NCBI RefSeq assembly: GCF_023923225.1
Contig: NZ_CP099489.1
Span: 4,278,001-4,342,000, forward strand
Length of the DNA stretch: 64,000 bases
Direction: 5' to 3'
From: Ornithinimicrobium faecis
Lineage (GTDB): Bacteria > Actinomycetota > Actinomycetes > Actinomycetales > Dermatophilaceae
The translations under genes and the position numbers were made by a program. A model generated the notes under the pieces. The model did no database searches. It was not told the DNA's origin and saw only the letters and a program-made list of their open reading frames with translations. Positions 61,101-64,000 of this stretch are shown one piece after another (within the stretch, counting starts at the first letter, position 1; every line of letters starts with the position of its first letter).

Positions 61101-61636
61101 CCTACTCCTCCATCAAGGCCAAGCAACGACTGCGCTCCTGGGTGACGGTGCTGGCCCTGGCCGCCGCGGGTCACGAGGACGCCACCAGCCACGTCGTCGG
61201 ACAGCTCAAACGCGGCCGCAAACCCGGGGTGGGCCACTTCACCCACGGTCCCGTGGACCGCCCCGTCGCGCTCACCCTGCTGGGGCAGCTCGTCGACCTC
61301 TATGACCGCGGCATGCGGGCGCCCCTACCCCTGGGGGTGCAGACGGCCTGTGCGTTCGTGGAGACCTTTCACGCCCGCGGTGATGAGCAGGCCGCGTTCT
61401 ATGACGCGGAGAAAAAGTGGAATGCCAGCACCGGGGCCTTCACCTTCCCCGGCGAGCAGGATGACCCCGCGTTTGTGCGGGTCCTCGGTGCCGGGGCCCG
61501 GCTGCGCGACGTCGCCGGCGAGCCTGCCGCGGACGAGCAGTGGACCGACGGCGTCACCACCCGGTTCAGCCAGTTGGCCCTGCGCGTCTGGCAGCCGTTG
61601 ATCGCCACCGATGCCGAGCGAAGGGAGTGGGTGTGA
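58142..61636 (+). CDS. recC: Exodeoxyribonuclease V subunit gamma (RecC)
   Basis: 1164 residues from GTG 58142, close to the usual RecC length. Opening LFVHRAVSTDVLADGLGELL, VVAVPAKGVERWLAQQLSHR and GVCAGVRFLNPHSLV are family blocks (loss-of-function helicase fold with Chi-recognition tunnel). Later VALVGMDDGIFPR and the C-terminal DPAFVRVLG region fit RecC. Forms RecBCD with RecB (next gene) and RecD for double-strand break repair; RecD is not in the window. Contains a short CACCGG tandem repeat coding Ala-Pro repeats near 59096-59122. GTGA overlap with recB. Confidence 0.9.
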   Translation: MTLFVHRAVSTDVLADGLGELLATPLEDPFAEEVVAVPAKGVERWLAQQLSHRLGAAPGGGDGVCAGVRFLNPHSLVSLVLGIERDDPWHPDQLTWPVLQAIDESLQESWAGALAAHLGAAGEADEVERGLRRGRRYAVARRLAGLFSAYAVQRPSIIADWREGGAGDGLGAPLPDDLAWQPPLWRAVLDLVEAPAPDVRHDQVAAALRAGGEPQGLELPGRLSLFGHTRIAASEIEVMAALGEHRDVHLWLPQASPAAWDALAEVVADGPVRRAADPSVDQVRHPLLASLGRDARELQRSLSTTGATDARLGALLTTPAPAPAPAGDTPTTLLEWLQHDLERDHIPDADEVAARLLTATDDSVQVHACHGKGRQIQVLRDVLSGLLQDNPDLEPRDILVMCPDIDAYAPLVHAGFGLGEVVRTEQAGDGHPAHRLRVMLADRAPRHTNPLLALAARLVELAGGRLTASEVLDLARSEPVRRRFGLDDDALDRIARWVEEVAIRWGLDADHRATYDLRNFPQNTWRSGLDRVLTGAALDGQDVTHLGQTVALDDLDSGDIDLAGRLAELIERLGSTLTALQGCRTASQWSSTLHEGVLGLATTTASDAWQVTQLERELARIEASAVRGASSTDLALSDVRALLEEHLSGRATRSSFRTGTLTVCTMVPMRSVPHRVVALVGMDDGIFPRTTTPDGDDALARHPMTGERDTRAEDRQLLLDAVMAAGQTLVITYTGADEHSGAERPPAVPLGELLDALAETAHRPASAPALVRRHPLQSYDVRNLGGTAPGEPALLADDAPFSFDPAALAGGRAHQARPVVSESEQAAAPVSAALLPEPLPPLVGDDLALEDLQRFLAHPAQAFLRQRLGLLLPDEPEEPSEGIPIDLDGLERWQIGDRMLRAVLSGTPPEQARQHELWRGSVPPGELGQAVLDDISANVRGIHLASRDLHSDTASSTDLDIELPDGRRLTGTVSGLHGSDPRVITSTYSSIKAKQRLRSWVTVLALAAAGHEDATSHVVGQLKRGRKPGVGHFTHGPVDRPVALTLLGQLVDLYDRGMRAPLPLGVQTACAFVETFHARGDEQAAFYDAEKKWNASTGAFTFPGEQDDPAFVRVLGAGARLRDVAGEPAADEQWTDGVTTRFSQLALRVWQPLIATDAERREWV

Positions 61637-64000
61637 GCCAGCAGACCGCCGACTTCTCCATCACCGACCCACTGCCCTCGGGCACCGTGCTGCTCGAGGC
61701 CTCAGCTGGCACGGGCAAGACGTGGACCATCGCTGCCCTGGTTGCGCGCTATGTCGCGGAGGGTCACGCGCTGCTGACCGAGATGCTCATCATCACCTTC
61801 GGGCGCGCCGCCAGCCAGGAGCTGCGCGCCCGGGTGCGCGAGCAGCTGGTCGAGCTCGAGCGCGCGCTGCACCACCCTGACACTGCTGGCAGCGCGGGGT
61901 CCGGCGGTCCGCTGACCGAGCTGCTGCTCAACGTCGACGACACCGAGCGCGGGCTGCGGCTGAGCCGGGTCCGGCGCGCCCTGACCTCGTTTGACGAGGC
62001 GACCATCGCCACCACCCACCAGTTCTGCCACCAGGTGCTGCGCTCGCTCGGCGTGGCCGGCACCTCCGACGCGTCCGCCCAGCTGGTCGAGGACCTCGAC
62101 GACCTCCTGGTCGAGGTCGTCGACGACCTCTATCTGCGCGGCTTCGTCGGCTCCCGCGAGGAGCCCTTCTTCACCCGCAAGGAGGCCCTGGGCATCGCCC
62201 GCGCCGCCGTGGACGACATCCACGCCCAGCTGCGACCGGCGGAGGGCAGCGCCGAGCAGGGCTCTCCACCAGCACGGCGGGTGACCTTCGCCCAGCGGGT
62301 CCGTGACGAGCTCGACCGGCGCAAGCGGCGCCTGCAGGTGATGCACTACAACGACCTGCTCACCCAGCTCGCCGGCGCCCTGGAGGAGCCAGACTCCCTG
62401 GCGGCCCAGCGCATGCGCACCCGCTGGCGGGTGGTGCTGGTCGACGAGTTCCAGGACACCGACCCGATCCAGTGGGAGGTCCTGGACCGGGCCTTCCGTG
62501 GGCACGCGACGATGGTGCTCATCGGGGACCCCAAGCAGGCGATCTATGCCTTCCGTGGCGGTGACGTGGTCACCTATCTGCGTGCCGAGGCCCACGCCCA
62601 GGAGCGACGGACCCTGCCCACCAACTATCGCAGCGACGCCCCGGTCGTCGAGGCGCTGCAGGCGACGCTGCGCGGGTCGGCGCTCGGTGACGAGCAGATC
62701 ACCGTCGTGCCGGTCAAGGCGCACCATCAGGGCTCCCGGTTGGCCGGTCTGCCGCATCCCGGCGCTGTCCGGCTGCGCCAGGTGCTCAAGAAGGAGCACC
62801 TGCGGGGCAGCACCACCATCGGCCCGACCCGCACGCACGTGTCGCGCGATCTTGCGCTCGACATCGCCGAGCTGCTGGCGTCGGGAGCGACCTTCGATGA
62901 GCGCGCCACGGACGCCGAGGGCAACCCCGTGCCGCCGCGACCGCTGCAGGCACGCGACGTCGCGGTGCTGGCCCACGCCGGTCGGGACCTGCTCACGGCC
63001 CAGGCAGAGCTGCGTCGTCTGGGCATCCACGCCGTCAGTGCCGGAGGCGCCAGCGTCCTGCGCAGCCAGGCGGCACAGGAGTGGCTGGCGCTGCTCGACG
63101 CGATGGCAGCCCCGCACCGCTCGATGCTCACCCGGGCCGCGGCCCTGACCAACCTGGTCGGTCGGACCGCCGCCGAGCTGGACGCCGGGGGCGACGACCT
63201 CGACGACGAGCTCGCCACGACGATGCGGCGCCTGGCCGACATCTATGCCAAGCAGGGAGCCGCGGCCGTCCTGGAGTCGCTGACCATCGCCGGGCTGCCC
63301 GCCCGCGTGCTGGCACAGGTCGGCGGCGAGCGCCAGCTGACCGACCTGCAGCACGTGGGCGAGCTGCTGCACGAGATCAGCCAGCAGCCCGCCGGTGGCG
63401 GCCGCCTCGGGCTGGCGAGCCTCATCGAGTGGCTGCGCTCCCAGATGGCCGACGACGCCCCGCTGGTCTCCGGGGCTCGCAGCCGGCGTCTCGACTCCGA
63501 CGCGGCGGCCGTGCAGCTGGTGACGATCCATGCCAGCAAGGGCCTGCAATACCCCATCGTCTATTGCCCGGCCCTGTTCGATCGCTGGGTCAGCAAGACA
63601 CCGGCCCTCCCGCTGTTCCACGAGGACGGCGAGGAGCGAGCGCGCTGCCGCGACGTGGGCGGCGACGACCCCGGCAACCCCGGGTGGGAGCAGTCCGTCG
63701 CCCGCCACAAGGCCGAGGAGGCCGGTGAGGCCCTGCGCCTGCTCTATGTCGCGGTGACCCGTGCGCAGTCCCAGGTGGTCCTGTGGTGGTCCCCGACCAA
63801 CAACACCGGCAACTCCGCGCTGCACCGGCTCCTGTTCGGGCGCGAGCCGGACGGTGTCCCCGCAGTCCCGGACAGCGTCCCGGTCCCCCGCAGCGACGCA
63901 GACGCCTCCGCCCGCCTCGAGCAGTGGGCGGCCCGTGGGGCGTTCACCCTCGAGGTCGCCAACCACGCACCCGTGGTGCTGGCCCCGCCGCCAGCCGAGC
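61633..64000 (+). CDS. recB: Exodeoxyribonuclease V subunit beta (RecB), partial at window edge
   Basis: Starts at GTG 61633 overlapping the recC stop and runs off the right edge (789 codons seen). Helicase motifs: Walker A L-E-A-S-A-G-T-G-K-T near residue 26, Walker B/II VLVDEFQDTDPIQWE near 269, III VLIGDPKQAIYAFRG, V VQLVTIHASKGLQYPIVYCP, VI LRLLYVAVTRAQSQVV near 704. The C-terminal nuclease domain lies outside the window. UvrD-like 3'-5' helicase of the RecBCD complex. Confidence 0.92.
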   Translation, partial: MSQQTADFSITDPLPSGTVLLEASAGTGKTWTIAALVARYVAEGHALLTEMLIITFGRAASQELRARVREQLVELERALHHPDTAGSAGSGGPLTELLLNVDDTERGLRLSRVRRALTSFDEATIATTHQFCHQVLRSLGVAGTSDASAQLVEDLDDLLVEVVDDLYLRGFVGSREEPFFTRKEALGIARAAVDDIHAQLRPAEGSAEQGSPPARRVTFAQRVRDELDRRKRRLQVMHYNDLLTQLAGALEEPDSLAAQRMRTRWRVVLVDEFQDTDPIQWEVLDRAFRGHATMVLIGDPKQAIYAFRGGDVVTYLRAEAHAQERRTLPTNYRSDAPVVEALQATLRGSALGDEQITVVPVKAHHQGSRLAGLPHPGAVRLRQVLKKEHLRGSTTIGPTRTHVSRDLALDIAELLASGATFDERATDAEGNPVPPRPLQARDVAVLAHAGRDLLTAQAELRRLGIHAVSAGGASVLRSQAAQEWLALLDAMAAPHRSMLTRAAALTNLVGRTAAELDAGGDDLDDELATTMRRLADIYAKQGAAAVLESLTIAGLPARVLAQVGGERQLTDLQHVGELLHEISQQPAGGGRLGLASLIEWLRSQMADDAPLVSGARSRRLDSDAAAVQLVTIHASKGLQYPIVYCPALFDRWVSKTPALPLFHEDGEERARCRDVGGDDPGNPGWEQSVARHKAEEAGEALRLLYVAVTRAQSQVVLWWSPTNNTGNSALHRLLFGREPDGVPAVPDSVPVPRSDADASARLEQWAARGAFTLEVANHAPVVLAPPPAE

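Noticed and set aside
61702..63966. Minus-strand open frame of 754 codons
   Set aside because: Antisense to recB, which has all helicase motifs.
1..64000. CRISPR arrays, tRNA or rRNA genes
   Set aside because: No regularly spaced identical repeats, cloverleaf or rRNA signatures were recognised on reading; the only long repeats are the two wecC copies.

Overview
High-GC Gram-positive DNA, most likely an actinobacterium of the Micrococcales (Intrasporangiaceae/Ornithinimicrobium-like; inferred from GC content, GTG starts, a DUF4235 protein and the gene repertoire). Nothing resembling tRNA, rRNA or CRISPR was seen. Two genes run off the window: a giant secreted protein at the left edge and recB at the right edge.

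Layout. 1-4771 (minus): a very large secreted multidomain protein with six PPC-like repeats, Ig-like and malectin domains, and a small membrane-anchored acidic protein, divergent from a winged-helix regulator (4965). 4965-7490: regulator, GT4 glycosyltransferase and LMW tyrosine phosphatase, with short gaps or overlaps. 7558-10355: taurine/nitrate-type ABC importer (permease, lipoprotein, ATPase). 10378: DUF4235 protein.

10776-41489 is the main accessory region, a surface-polysaccharide locus. wecB (UDP-GlcNAc 2-epimerase) and two wecC copies (UDP-ManNAc dehydrogenase) should supply UDP-ManNAcA. Two paralogous ~1500-residue proteins carry several glycosyltransferase domains each. Each lies upstream of a convergent heparinase II/III-like gene and a wecC. 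The second module has extra genes: a DUF6270 protein, an alpha/beta-hydrolase, a heparinase-hydrolase-Ig fusion and a sulfotransferase. The wecC copies share 402 identical bases. Beyond the second wecC lie an IS3 transposase remnant, a second sulfotransferase, a decayed wecB pseudogene (32911-33489) and a third sulfotransferase. A minus-strand run (41489 to 34244) follows: esterase, ATP-grasp protein, hydrolase, unknown protein, double GT2, unknown protein and GT4. Together these suggest an acidic, ManNAcA-containing, possibly sulfated glycan with its own tailoring and lyase enzymes.

41607-49734 looks like backbone: a small unknown protein, a NarL-type two-component system, an unusual SDR protein, an Lrp/AsnC regulator and a branched-chain 2-oxoacid dehydrogenase operon (E1alpha, E1beta, E2). 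49743-53376 is a second small accessory block (asparagine-synthase-like protein and beta-helix protein). 53619-54142 is a broken alkaline phosphatase gene. 54374-58131 holds housekeeping and small genes (methyltransferase, VapC toxin, YbaK, CHAD, SnoaL-like, truncated WYL-type regulator). 58142-64000 is recC and the start of recB.
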